From: Jiangella sp. DSM 45060
GTDB taxonomy: Bacteria; Actinomycetota; Actinomycetes; Jiangellales; Jiangellaceae
Assembly (NCBI RefSeq): GCF_900105175.1
Contig: NZ_LT629771.1
Location: 7,088,622-7,152,621 of the forward strand
Direction of reading: 5' to 3'
Length of the DNA stretch: 64,000 nt
A program made the position numbers and the translations under genes. The number at the start of each line of letters is the position of its first letter. The first letter of the stretch is position 1. Under the pieces are notes generated by a model. The model did no database searches, was not told the DNA's origin, and saw nothing but the letters and a program-made list of their open reading frames with translations. Below, piece by piece: positions 23,469-31,485 of this stretch.

Positions 23469-24302
23469 TCAGCTGGGCCGGGCCAGCGCCTGGGCGACCA
23501 GCAGCTCCGACAGTTCGCGTAGCCGCCGCCGGGCGTCGGGGTCGAGCGCTTGCGCGTGCGGCGCCGCCGCCATGGTCTGGTCGAAGTAGACGCCGCTGAT
23601 GTCGGCCAGCTCCGGGTCGGCGATCAGCCGCAGCGTCGCCTCGCCGCCGTCGTGCAGCGTGCTCAGTGGCGTCAGCTCGGCCTCGCGCACCATCGACGTC
23701 GCCATCAGCGTGGCCGGGTGCAGGGTGTTCGCCGTGACGCCGGTGCCGTTCAGCTCGTCGGCGAGGTCGAGGGTGAACATGATCTGCGCGAGCTTGCTCT
23801 GCCGGTACGCGCGGTAGCCGTCGTAGCCGTGGTCGAGCATGGGGTCGGCGAAGTCGATGGGCGCCTGGCCGATCGAGGCGACGTTGACGATGCGCGCGGG
23901 CGCCGCAGCCACCAGCGCCGGCAGCAGCCGGCGGGTCAGGTGGTAGCCGGCCAGGTAGTTGACCGCGAACCGCAGCTCGACGCCGTCGGGGCTCAGCTCG
24001 CGCCCGCCGCCAGGCTCGCCGAACCCGACCGCGGCGTTGTTGACCAGCACGTCCAGGCCCGGGAAGCGGTCGAGCACCTCGTCGGCCAGCCGGTCGACCT
24101 GGCGAAGGTCGGCGAGGTCGGCCCGTACGACGCCGACGGGCTCGCGTCCGCCCTCGGCCCGGATCTCGCGGGCAGTCTCGTCCAGACGCGCCGGATTCCG
24201 GCCGTGCAGGACGACGCCGACGCCCGACGCCGCCAGCCGCAGCGCGAGCCATCGGCCCAGGCCATCGGTGGCGCCGGTGATCAATACCGTCGTGGGGCTC
24301 AT
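23469..24302 (-). CDS. Short-chain dehydrogenase/reductase
   Basis: A 277-residue SDR protein from the ATG at 24302 (MSPTTVLITGATDGLGRWLA). The nucleotide motif is TGATDGLG, NNAAVGFG is the NAG-type motif, VNVASIGQ holds the catalytic Ser, and YDGYRAYRQSKLAQ gives Y-x-x-x-K. It resembles the retinol-dehydrogenase/protochlorophyllide-reductase-like SDRs. The same frame stays open far upstream, antisense to purF, which is a GC-bias artefact. It is divergent from purF with a 78-bp spacer. Substrate unknown. Confidence 0.88.
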   Translation of the reverse strand: MSPTTVLITGATDGLGRWLALRLAASGVGVVLHGRNPARLDETAREIRAEGGREPVGVVRADLADLRQVDRLADEVLDRFPGLDVLVNNAAVGFGEPGGGRELSPDGVELRFAVNYLAGYHLTRRLLPALVAAAPARIVNVASIGQAPIDFADPMLDHGYDGYRAYRQSKLAQIMFTLDLADELNGTGVTANTLHPATLMATSMVREAELTPLSTLHDGGEATLRLIADPELADISGVYFDQTMAAAPHAQALDPDARRRLRELSELLVAQALARPS

Positions 24303-24367
24303 GTTCTTAGGCAACCACCTCGCGCCCCGGTGTTCTTCCCTCGGCTCGCAATCCGGGTCGCGCTCCG

Positions 24368-24373
24368 TACACT
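24368..24373 (+). promoter_or_regulatory. -10 box TACACT, leaderless start of purF
   Basis: TACACT, 7 bases, then the GTG at 24381, without a ribosome site. It supports the GTG as the purF start. Confidence 0.55.
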
Positions 24374-24380
24374 GGGTGCC

Positions 24381-25961
24381 GTGGCCCGGGGCGATGGACG
24401 ACTCACACACGACATCAACCCACAGGAGAAGGGACCGCAGGACGCCTGCGGCATCTTCGGGGTGTGGGCACCCGACGAAGAGGTCGCCAAGCTCACCTAC
24501 TTCGCGCTGTACGCGTTGCAGCACCGGGGTCAGGAGTCGGCCGGCATCGCGGTCGGCAACGGCGAGCAGATCCTCGTCTACAAGGACATGGGCCTGGTCA
24601 GCCAGGTCTTCGACGAGTCCACGCTGAACACCCTGGTCGGCCACGTCGCCGTCGGGCACACCCGTTACTCCACCACCGGCGGCAGCCACTGGCAGAACGC
24701 GCAGCCGACCCTCGGCGCCACGCCGGCCGGCACCGTCGCGCTCGCCCACAACGGCAACCTCACCAACACCGCCGAGCTGCTCGAGCTCGTGCACGAGCGG
24801 GTGGGCGCCGCCAGCGGCGAGCTGCGCTACGGCAACACCACCGACACCGCGCTGATCACCGCGCTCATGGGCTCGTACGCCGACCGCACGCTCGAGGAGT
24901 GCGCCGGCGAGGTGCTGGCGCAGGCGCGCGGAGCGTTCTCGCTGGTGTTCTCCGACGAGAACACGCTCTACGCCGCGCGCGACCCGCAGGGCGTCCGTCC
25001 GCTCGTCCTGGGCCGGCTGGAGCGCGGCTGGGTCGTGGCCAGCGAGACCGCCGCGCTCGACATCGTCGGCGCCTCGTTCATCCGCGAGGTCGAGCCCGGC
25101 GAGCTGGTGGCCATCGACGCCGACGGCCTGCGCTCGCACCGCTTCGCGGCGGCCGAGCCGAAGGGCTGCCTGTTCGAGTTCGTCTACCTCGCCCGGCCCG
25201 ACACCCACATCTCCGGCCGCTCGGTGCACGAGACCCGCGTCGAGGTGGGCCGGCGGCTGGCCGGCGAGCACCCGGTCGACGCCGACCTCGTCATCCCGGT
25301 GCCCGAGTCCGGCACCCCGGCCGCCGTCGGCTATGCCGAGGCGTCCGGCATCCCGTACGGCATGGGGCTGGTCAAGAACGCCTACGTCGGCCGCACCTTC
25401 ATCCAGCCGTCGCAGACGCTGCGCCAGCTGGGCATCCGGCTCAAGCTGAACCCGCTGCGCGAGATCGTGGCCGGCAAGCGGCTGGTCGTCGTCGACGACT
25501 CCATCGTGCGCGGCAACACCCAGCGGGCGCTGGTGCGCATGCTGCGCGAGGCCGGCGCCGCCGAGGTGCACGTGCGCATCTCCAGCCCGCCGGTCAGCTG
25601 GCCCTGCTTCTACGGCATCGACTTCGCGTCCCGGGCCGAGCTGATCGCCACCGGCCTGTCCACCGACGAGATCTGCCGGTCCATCGGCGCCGACTCGCTC
25701 GGCTATGTGTCGCTCGACGCGCTCATCGAGGCGTCCACCGTGCCGAAGAACGACCTCTGCCGCGCCTGCTTCGACGGCGTCTACCCGATCGAGCCGCCGG
25801 CCCGCGCCGGGAAGGACCTCCTGGAGCAGGACCCCATCCCCGGCTGCGAGACACCCGACCGCGACGGCCTGGCGCGAGCCGCGTCACTCGGCGATCCCGC
25901 CGACGGCCTGAACTCCCTGCTCAGCGCCGGTGGTGCCGCCGATGCGTTGCGGCGTCCGTGA
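24381..25961 (+). CDS. purF: Amidophosphoribosyltransferase
   Basis: A 526-residue enzyme catalysing the first step of de novo purine synthesis (PRPP plus glutamine to phosphoribosylamine). The leader MARGDGRLTHDINPQEKGPQ precedes D-A-C23-G-I-F-G. Processing should expose Cys23 as the N-terminal nucleophile of the glutaminase domain (to about residue 250). The PRTase domain carries the PRPP loop VVVDDSIVRGNTQ. Cysteines in SWPCFYGIDF and DLCRACFDG match the 4Fe-4S ligands of the Bacillus-type enzyme. GTG start supported by the leaderless -10 box. purM follows about 3 kb downstream rather than adjacent. Confidence 0.96.
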   Translation: MARGDGRLTHDINPQEKGPQDACGIFGVWAPDEEVAKLTYFALYALQHRGQESAGIAVGNGEQILVYKDMGLVSQVFDESTLNTLVGHVAVGHTRYSTTGGSHWQNAQPTLGATPAGTVALAHNGNLTNTAELLELVHERVGAASGELRYGNTTDTALITALMGSYADRTLEECAGEVLAQARGAFSLVFSDENTLYAARDPQGVRPLVLGRLERGWVVASETAALDIVGASFIREVEPGELVAIDADGLRSHRFAAAEPKGCLFEFVYLARPDTHISGRSVHETRVEVGRRLAGEHPVDADLVIPVPESGTPAAVGYAEASGIPYGMGLVKNAYVGRTFIQPSQTLRQLGIRLKLNPLREIVAGKRLVVVDDSIVRGNTQRALVRMLREAGAAEVHVRISSPPVSWPCFYGIDFASRAELIATGLSTDEICRSIGADSLGYVSLDALIEASTVPKNDLCRACFDGVYPIEPPARAGKDLLEQDPIPGCETPDRDGLARAASLGDPADGLNSLLSAGGAADALRRP

Positions 25962-26046
25962 GGCGGGGTTGTGACAAAACGCCCGAAATGTGGTTGCCTG
26001 CTCCTCGGTCACGAAATGGTATCGAGCTGAGTATGGGAGAGAAGTA

Positions 26047-27021
26047 GTGTCGCAGCCGCGTCATGGTCGGTCTCGTCATCGACGGGCCAAGCTGGCGGCG
26101 CTCACCCGTCTGCCCGCACTCACTCGGCGCCGGGTCGCCCTGCTGGCCGCGCCGGTGGTGCTGGCCGGTGCCGCCGTCGCCGGAGTCACGCTCTGGCCCG
26201 ACGACGCCGCCGTCGGCGACAACGCCACCGCGTCGATGGACCTCCCGGAGCGCGAGGAGTCCGCGAGCCGCGGCCAGGACCGTCCGGAGCTGCCGTCGGT
26301 GACACCGAACGCGGCGCCGACGCCCACCGCGACGCCCACGCCCACGCCGACGCCGACCCCCACACCGACGCCGACTCCCACGCCCACCCCGACCCCGACT
26401 CCGACTCCCACACCGGAGCCGACGGTGGCCGGGCAGCTGTTCGTGACGGCCGGCCTGAACGTGCGCACCAGCCCCGACCTCGAGGCCGAGGTCGTCACGG
26501 TGCTCGGATCCGGCGCCGAGGTCGACATCACCGGCGCCACCGAGGGCACCTGGTCGCAGATCCTGCTCGACGGCGAGCCGTACTGGGTGGCCACCGAGTA
26601 CCTGGCCCAGGAGCCGCCCGCCGAGGAGCCGTCCGGCGGCATCTCCGCCGCCGAGTGCGAGTCCGGCTCCGGCGTCGAGGACGGCCTCACCCAGGACGCC
26701 ATCCGGGTGCACCGGGCTGTCTGCGCGGTCTTCCCGCAGGTGACGTCGTACGGCGGCCTCCGCTCCGGCGACGGCGGCGAGCACGGCAGCGGCCGCGCCC
26801 TGGACATCATGATCAGCGGCTCCGTCGGCGACGACATCGCGGCCTACGTCCGCGAGAACTACCGCGAGCTGGGCGTCAGCGAGGTCATCTGGGAGCAGCG
26901 CATCTGGACCGTCGAGCGCTCCTCGGAGGGCTGGCGCTGGATGGAGGACCGCGGCGACGCGACCGCGAACCACTACGACCACGTCCACGTCACCGTCTAC
27001 GGCAACGAGGGCACCACCTGA
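26047..27021 (+). CDS. Membrane-anchored SH3b-domain protein with M15-like C-terminal domain
   Basis: A 324-residue protein from a GTG preceded by GGGAGAG. The basic N-terminus RHGRSRHRRAK leads to one membrane helix (about residues 29-50, VALLAAPVVLAGAAVAGVTL). A long Thr-Pro repeat (residues about 92-123) spans the wall. A bacterial SH3 domain follows (about 128-195, LFVTAGLNVRTSPDLEAEVV). The C-terminal domain (about 205-324) has YGGLRSGDGGEHGSGRALDI and HYDHVHVTVYG, the histidine/aspartate pattern of ARB-07466-like / D-Ala-D-Ala carboxypeptidase-like domains. Likely acts on or binds peptidoglycan. The catalytic state is not certain. Confidence 0.82.
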   Translation: MSQPRHGRSRHRRAKLAALTRLPALTRRRVALLAAPVVLAGAAVAGVTLWPDDAAVGDNATASMDLPEREESASRGQDRPELPSVTPNAAPTPTATPTPTPTPTPTPTPTPTPTPTPTPTPTPEPTVAGQLFVTAGLNVRTSPDLEAEVVTVLGSGAEVDITGATEGTWSQILLDGEPYWVATEYLAQEPPAEEPSGGISAAECESGSGVEDGLTQDAIRVHRAVCAVFPQVTSYGGLRSGDGGEHGSGRALDIMISGSVGDDIAAYVRENYRELGVSEVIWEQRIWTVERSSEGWRWMEDRGDATANHYDHVHVTVYGNEGTT

Positions 27022-27057
27022 CGCGTGCTCGGCACGGCTGGTCGTCGTTCGGTGGCG

Positions 27058-27588
27058 TCACGCTGCCGCGTTGCGCAGCCGGATCCCGCTGAATCCGACC
27101 GAGCTGTTGACGACCGCGTCCCAGAACGGGCCGAGGGCGGTCAGGACCCGCAATTGGATTCCGGCCTCCTCGTGCAGCCGGAGCAGGTCTCCGACGGGCT
27201 CGGCCGGACCCAGCGGTTCGACCGGCTCGGTGGCCACGCAGGCGTGCGGCTCGGGCGAGCCGAACGGCCGGAACACCGTCGCCGGAAGCCGGTAGGCGAA
27301 CAGCCGCACCGTGCGCATCGATTCCAGCCAGCGGTACTCGATGGCGTGCACGCGATCACCGCTACCGGCGCCGATGATCCGGTCGCGGTCGGCCTGCGTG
27401 GTGGCCGGCGTGACCCAGGCCAGGGCCCGCGGGCACTGCCGTGGGAACCAGTAGTCGGGGGACCGTTGCGCGTCGACCGCCCAGACGTAGGCCTCTGGCT
27501 GTCTGGCGGTCGCCGCGACATGGGGGACGAACCGGGTGATGCCGGGGTCCTCGGAGAAATGCAGCACCTGGCCGGGTTCGGGTCGCAT
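27058..27588 (-). CDS. DUF6886 family protein
   Basis: A 176-residue protein with the conserved start VLHFSEDPGITRFVPHVA and the aromatic/cysteine segment AYVWAVDAQRSPDYWFPRQCPRALAW, features of the DUF6886 family. No known activity; relatives are small soluble proteins of scattered bacterial distribution. It lies downstream of a GNAT gene on the same strand but is separated from it by a 19-bp-stem terminator. TAGAAC six bases before the ATG could be a weak leaderless -10 box. Confidence 0.75.
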   Translation of the reverse strand: MRPEPGQVLHFSEDPGITRFVPHVAATARQPEAYVWAVDAQRSPDYWFPRQCPRALAWVTPATTQADRDRIIGAGSGDRVHAIEYRWLESMRTVRLFAYRLPATVFRPFGSPEPHACVATEPVEPLGPAEPVGDLLRLHEEAGIQLRVLTALGPFWDAVVNSSVGFSGIRLRNAAA

Positions 27589-27615
27589 CGGCCCGTTCTA
27601 GCACCTGCACGCGGG

Positions 27616-27663
27616 ATGGCTGGCGGTTTGGTGGTGCCACGGCGCCACCGAACCGCCAGCCAT
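27616..27663 (-). terminator. Long terminator hairpin between the GNAT and DUF6886 genes
   Basis: A 19-bp stem: ATGGCTGGCGGTTTGGTGG (27616-27634) pairs with 27645-27663 with one G-U type mismatch, around a 10-base loop. It starts 12 bp beyond the GNAT stop on the minus strand. No U-tract. Confidence 0.75.
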
Positions 27664-27674
27664 CGCCGGTCATG

Positions 27675-28637
27675 TCAGCCGGACACCAGATCGATGCGCG
27701 CGCTGTCCTGGACGAACCCGACGGCCTCGAAAGCCCTCCCCATGGGGACGTTCGCGTCGTCGGTCTCGCCGAAGACCAGGTCGGCGCCGTGCTCGGCCTG
27801 CCAGCGCGTCATCCAGGCCAGCAGCTCGCGGGCGTACCCGCGGCCGCGCTGTTCCGGCACCACGCCGACGTAGCCGGTGACGACGCGGGCGCCGCTGTTG
27901 CCGGTGACCAGCCCGGCCAGCGCGCCGTCGCCGTCGTAGGCGAGCCGCCAGCCGTCGGACGGGCCGGCGTAGTTCACCATGTCGGCCAGTTCCTCGGCGG
28001 CCAGCTCGGCGGCGTCGCGGGTGCGCAACGACCGCTGCGTGTGCGCGTCGAGGCTGCCCTCGAACGTGCGCCGGTACGCGTCGGCCAGTGCGGGGTCGCC
28101 GGGCCCGCTGACCGGCTCGAACCGCAGCCCGTCACGGCCGTCACGGACGGCCGGGACGCCGGCGGCCGGCGTCCAGCGGAACCCCCGGCGCGTCACCAGC
28201 AGCTCGAACCCGGCCGCTTCCGCCGCCGTCATGAGGCCGGTCAGCGCGGGTGGCGGGTTCTCGCGCCAGTCGGCCGGCGGGTGCAGGTTCAGCTCGACCT
28301 GCTCGAGCCCGCCGGCGTGCAGGTCGTCGGCGGCCCGCCGCAGCAGCGCCGTCATGATCTCGACGCGGTCGGGCTCGGCGCCGAGCTCGAACAGGTCGAC
28401 GATCCACGGCTGCTCGTTGTCGGCCCCGCCGTAGCCGGCCGCCCGCCCGACGACGCGGTCGTCGCGGACGGCGGCCCAGACCCACTCGGGACGGCGCTTG
28501 CGGGCGGCGAACGCCGTGACCAGATGCGCCTCGGTGACGACGCGGTCGGCAATGTACGTGCCCAGCTCGGACCGGGCGCCGCACAGCAGCGCGAGTGCCT
28601 CGTCGGATGTGCTGGGCCGGGTGATGCTGAGGTGCAT
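27675..28637 (-). CDS. GNAT-family N-acetyltransferase, two-domain
   Basis: A 320-residue protein with two GNAT folds in tandem. The C-terminal domain has the acetyl-CoA loop VVPEQRGRGYARELLAWM (Q/R-x-x-G-x-G/A) and the late NVPMGRAFEAVGF element. The N-terminal copy is degenerate. The architecture resembles the mycothiol synthase/Eis-like tandem GNATs, but key MshD context is absent. The ATG at 28637 is preceded by GAGGAGAG, which selects it over the upstream in-frame start. Divergent from purM. Substrate unknown. Confidence 0.82.
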   Translation of the reverse strand: MHLSITRPSTSDEALALLCGARSELGTYIADRVVTEAHLVTAFAARKRRPEWVWAAVRDDRVVGRAAGYGGADNEQPWIVDLFELGAEPDRVEIMTALLRRAADDLHAGGLEQVELNLHPPADWRENPPPALTGLMTAAEAAGFELLVTRRGFRWTPAAGVPAVRDGRDGLRFEPVSGPGDPALADAYRRTFEGSLDAHTQRSLRTRDAAELAAEELADMVNYAGPSDGWRLAYDGDGALAGLVTGNSGARVVTGYVGVVPEQRGRGYARELLAWMTRWQAEHGADLVFGETDDANVPMGRAFEAVGFVQDSARIDLVSG

Positions 28638-28767
28638 GTCTCTCCTCGGAGAGTCAGCCGCCCTCACCCTGGAGAGCGGCGCGGAAACCATGGCGGTGCA
28701 TCGCGACCTCCTCTCCTGCCGGGCCGGGCCGCCACACGGCCCGGACGCTGGACTCGACCCTACCGGA

Positions 28768-28773
28768 TACGCT
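28768..28773 (+). promoter_or_regulatory. -10 box TACGCT, leaderless start of purM
   Basis: TACGCT followed by 7 bases and the GTG at 28781. No Shine-Dalgarno sequence. Confidence 0.6.
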
Positions 28774-28780
28774 TCTGTCC

Positions 28781-29851
28781 GTGTCGAGCAGTGAGAACGC
28801 GCCCTCGGGTGCCACCTATGCCAGCGCCGGGGTCGACATCGAGGCCGGCGACCGCGCCGTCGAGTTGATGAAGGAGTGGGTCGCCAAGACCCGCCGCCCC
28901 GAGGTCGTCGGCGGGCTCGGCGGCTTCGCCGGCCTGTTCGACGCCAGCGCGCTCAAGGCGTACCGGCGGCCGCTGCTGGCCACCAGCACCGACGGCGTCG
29001 GCACGAAGGTCGCGGTGGCGCAGCGCATGGACGTCCACGACACCATCGGCTTCGACCTCGTGGGCATGGTCGTCGACGACATCGTCGTCTGCGGCGCCGA
29101 GCCGCTGTTCATGACCGACTACATCGCCTGCGGCCGCGTGGTCCCGGAGCGCACCGCCGCCATCGTCAAGGGCATCGCCCAGGCCTGCGTCATGGCCGGC
29201 TGCGCGCTCAGCGGCGGCGAGACGGCCGAACACCCGGGCCTGCTGGGTCCGGACGAGTACGACGTCGCCGGCGCCGTCACGGGCGTCGTGGAGGCCGACG
29301 CGCTGCTCGGCGCCGAGCGGGTGCGCGCCGGTGACGTCGTCGTCGCCATGGCGTCGTCGGGGCTGCACTCCAACGGCTACTCGCTGGTGCGGCACGTCCT
29401 GCTCGAGCGGGCGGGCTGGGCGCTGGAGCGCGACGTGCCGGAGCTGGGCCGCACGCTGGGCGAGGAACTGCTCGAGCCGACCCGCATCTACGCGCAGGAC
29501 TGCCTGGCGCTGGCGGCCGCCGTCGAGGTGCACGCGATGTCGCACGTCACCGGCGGCGGGCTGGCCGCCAACCTGGCTCGCGTGCTGCCGGGCACCGTCA
29601 CGGCCCGGCTGGACCGCGCCACCTGGACGCCGCAGCCGGTGTTCGGGCTGGTGGGAGCCGTCGGCGAGGTGTCGGAGCCGGAGCTGGAGAAGACCCTCAA
29701 CATGGGCGTCGGCATGGTCGCCGTAGTGGCGGCCGATGCGGCCGACGCGGCGGTACGGCTGCTGACGGACCGAGGGGTGGCGGCGTGGATCGCCGGCGAG
29801 GTGGTCGGCGGCGACGGATCGGCGACGCTGCACGGCGCCTACGGCGGCTGA
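28781..29851 (+). CDS. purM: Phosphoribosylformylglycinamidine cyclo-ligase (AIR synthetase)
   Basis: A 356-residue enzyme of purine synthesis that closes the imidazole ring of FGAM with ATP to give AIR. Family hallmarks are YASAGVDIEAGDRAVELMK, the ATP-loop segment GLGGFAGLFD, STDGVGTKVAVAQ, DLVGMVVDDIVVCGAEPLF, ALSGGETAEHPG and SSGLHSNGYSLVR. Length is normal. The GTG is set by a leaderless -10 box. A strong terminator follows the stop. Confidence 0.96.
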   Translation: MSSSENAPSGATYASAGVDIEAGDRAVELMKEWVAKTRRPEVVGGLGGFAGLFDASALKAYRRPLLATSTDGVGTKVAVAQRMDVHDTIGFDLVGMVVDDIVVCGAEPLFMTDYIACGRVVPERTAAIVKGIAQACVMAGCALSGGETAEHPGLLGPDEYDVAGAVTGVVEADALLGAERVRAGDVVVAMASSGLHSNGYSLVRHVLLERAGWALERDVPELGRTLGEELLEPTRIYAQDCLALAAAVEVHAMSHVTGGGLAANLARVLPGTVTARLDRATWTPQPVFGLVGAVGEVSEPELEKTLNMGVGMVAVVAADAADAAVRLLTDRGVAAWIAGEVVGGDGSATLHGAYGG

Positions 29852-29863
29852 TCGAGCGGCTCA

Positions 29864-29905
29864 GGCGGTCTGCTGGCCTCGGCGAGCCGAGGACGGCAGA
29901 CCGCC
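29864..29905. terminator. Bidirectional terminator between purM and the DUF3073 gene
   Basis: GGCGGTCTGC (29864-29873) pairs with GCAGACCGCC (29896-29905), and inside it CCTCGG pairs with CCGAGG. It lies between convergent genes, 13 bp after the purM stop. Confidence 0.85.
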
Positions 29906-29931
29906 CGACGATCTTTCGCTGACGGCCCGGG

Positions 29932-30153
29932 TCAACCCGCGTGACGACGGGGTTCGTCGTCATCGTCGTCGAGGTAGCGCGAGTACTCGTCGTACTCCTC
30001 GCCGTCGTTCACCTCGTCGAGGTCCGTGTGACTATCGCCATCGCCGTCGGTGCCCAACTCACGCTGCAAAGCGCCGAAGTCGGTGTCCAGAGTCTGGTAC
30101 TTCAACCGACGGGCGACCTTTGTCTGCTTGGCCTTGGCCCGGCCGCGCCCCAT
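29932..30153 (-). CDS. DUF3073 family protein
   Basis: A 73-residue hydrophilic protein. The conserved basic N-terminus GRGRAKAKQTKVARRLKY is followed by an acidic tail (DEYSRYLDDDDDE), the layout of the actinobacteria-specific DUF3073 family. It is found near purM in many actinobacteria and its function is unknown; the charge split suggests nucleic acid or ribosome contact. ATG at 30153 has a purine-rich GAGGGGG upstream. The upstream in-frame extension lacks the conserved start. Confidence 0.88.
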   Translation of the reverse strand: MGRGRAKAKQTKVARRLKYQTLDTDFGALQRELGTDGDGDSHTDLDEVNDGEEYDEYSRYLDDDDDEPRRHAG

Positions 30154-30298
30154 AGGGTCGACCCCCTCGCACAAACCGGGGCGACCAGCTCACTGGACGC
30201 CCTCGTTTCCGTTCGAATGACATCTGCTCGTAGGGATAACGGTACAGGGTCCGAGGCTGTTCCGCCTCATCCGGTACCAACTAGCGAGCCGCCGTGCG

Positions 30299-31393
30299 TC
30301 ATCGGCCCAGGTAGACGTCGCGCAATCGGCTGACGGCGGCGATTCGGCGCTCGGCCAGACGGTCGGCGGCGACGGCCGGAGGGACGCCGTCGTCGGCGGC
30401 CAGCTGGAAGATCTCGCGCGTGGTGTCGAAGATCTTCGTGGCCTTCGTCTTGGCCCGATCGAACGAGAATCCGTGCAGCTCATCGGCGACCTGGATGACT
30501 CCGCCGGAGTTCACGACGTAGTCGGGCGCGTAGAGGATGCCGGCGTCGTCGAGGCTCTTCTCGATGCCGGCATGGGCGAGCTGGTTGTTCGCCCCGCCGC
30601 AGACCGCGGCCACCTTGCCCTCGGTGAGCAACGTCATGGTGTGGTCGTCGAGGGCGCCGCCCAGCGCGCACGGCGCGTACACGTCGATGCCGGCGCCCAG
30701 CAGCGCGGTGGTGTCGTCGACGACGTCGACCTGCGGGTGCGCGGCGCGCAGCTGGTCGAGCGCGTGCTCGGACACGTCGGTGACGACGACGGAGGCGCCT
30801 TCGTCGAGCAGCAGGCCGGTCAGCTTGGAGCCGACCTTGCCGACGCCGGCGATGCCGACCCGCCGTCCGGCCAGGCTGGTGCCACCCCACAGCCGCTCGG
30901 CGGCCGCGCGCATGCCCTGGAACACGCCGAACGCGGTGAGCACGCTGGAATCGCCGGCGCCGCCCTCGGCCGGCGAGCGGCCGGTGACCCATCGGCTCTC
31001 GCGGGCGACGACGTCCATGTCGGCGACGTAGGTGCCGACGTCGCACGCGGTGATGTAGCGGCCGCCGAGGGACTCGACGAACCGGCCGTAGGCGCGCAGT
31101 TGCGTCTCGGACTTGTCCAGCTCGGGGTCGCCGATGATGACCGCCTTGCCGCCGCCGTGGTCGAGACCGGCGAGGGCGTTCTTGTAGGTCATGCCGCGGG
31201 AGAGGTGCAGGACGTCCTCGAGTGCGGCGTCCTCGGATTCATACGGGTAGAAGCGGGTACCGCCGAGGGCGGGTCCGAGGGCGGTGGAGTGGAGCGCGAT
31301 GATGGCTCGTAGGCCGCTTCCGGCATCGTGGCAGAAAACGACCTGCTCGTGTCCGGTGTGTCGACCGAACACCAGCGGCGACGCCTTGGTCAT
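30299..31393 (-). CDS. Leucine/valine dehydrogenase (Glu/Leu/Phe/Val dehydrogenase family)
   Basis: A 364-residue NAD-dependent amino acid dehydrogenase. The catalytic lysine region is [19 protein letters not shown], the aspartate-bearing segment is ITACDVGT, and the Rossmann motif is GVGKVGSKL. Length and sequence fit the valine/leucine dehydrogenases that streptomycetes use to deaminate branched-chain amino acids, which also feed branched fatty acid and polyketide starters. Monocistronic here, divergent from the DHA2 exporter with a 92-bp spacer. Substrate preference between valine and leucine cannot be told from sequence. Confidence 0.92.
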   Translation of the reverse strand: MTKASPLVFGRHTGHEQVVFCHDAGSGLRAIIALHSTALGPALGGTRFYPYESEDAALEDVLHLSRGMTYKNALAGLDHGGGKAVIIGDPELDKSETQLRAYGRFVESLGGRYITACDVGTYVADMDVVARESRWVTGRSPAEGGAGDSSVLTAFGVFQGMRAAAERLWGGTSLAGRRVGIAGVGKVGSKLTGLLLDEGASVVVTDVSEHALDQLRAAHPQVDVVDDTTALLGAGIDVYAPCALGGALDDHTMTLLTEGKVAAVCGGANNQLAHAGIEKSLDDAGILYAPDYVVNSGGVIQVADELHGFSFDRAKTKATKIFDTTREIFQLAADDGVPPAVAADRLAERRIAAVSRLRDVYLGR

Positions 31394-31485
31394 GGTGGTG
31401 ACCCTTTCACGTCAGAGCCCGCGGGGTGTGCGGGCTGGTGTCAAGCTCACTCTAGGACGACCGGCGGTTCCGAGGAGGTAGCACG

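Noticed and set aside
23469..25571. Long minus-strand frame running through the SDR gene and antisense to purF
   Set aside because: The SDR homology begins at 24302; the rest mirrors purF codons and is a third-position GC artefact. Many similar long antisense frames occur throughout the window.
25962..26046. Possible c-di-AMP (ydaO-type) riboswitch before the SH3b/M15-like gene
   Set aside because: The leader is only 85 bp, too short for that riboswitch, and no matching pairing pattern was found.
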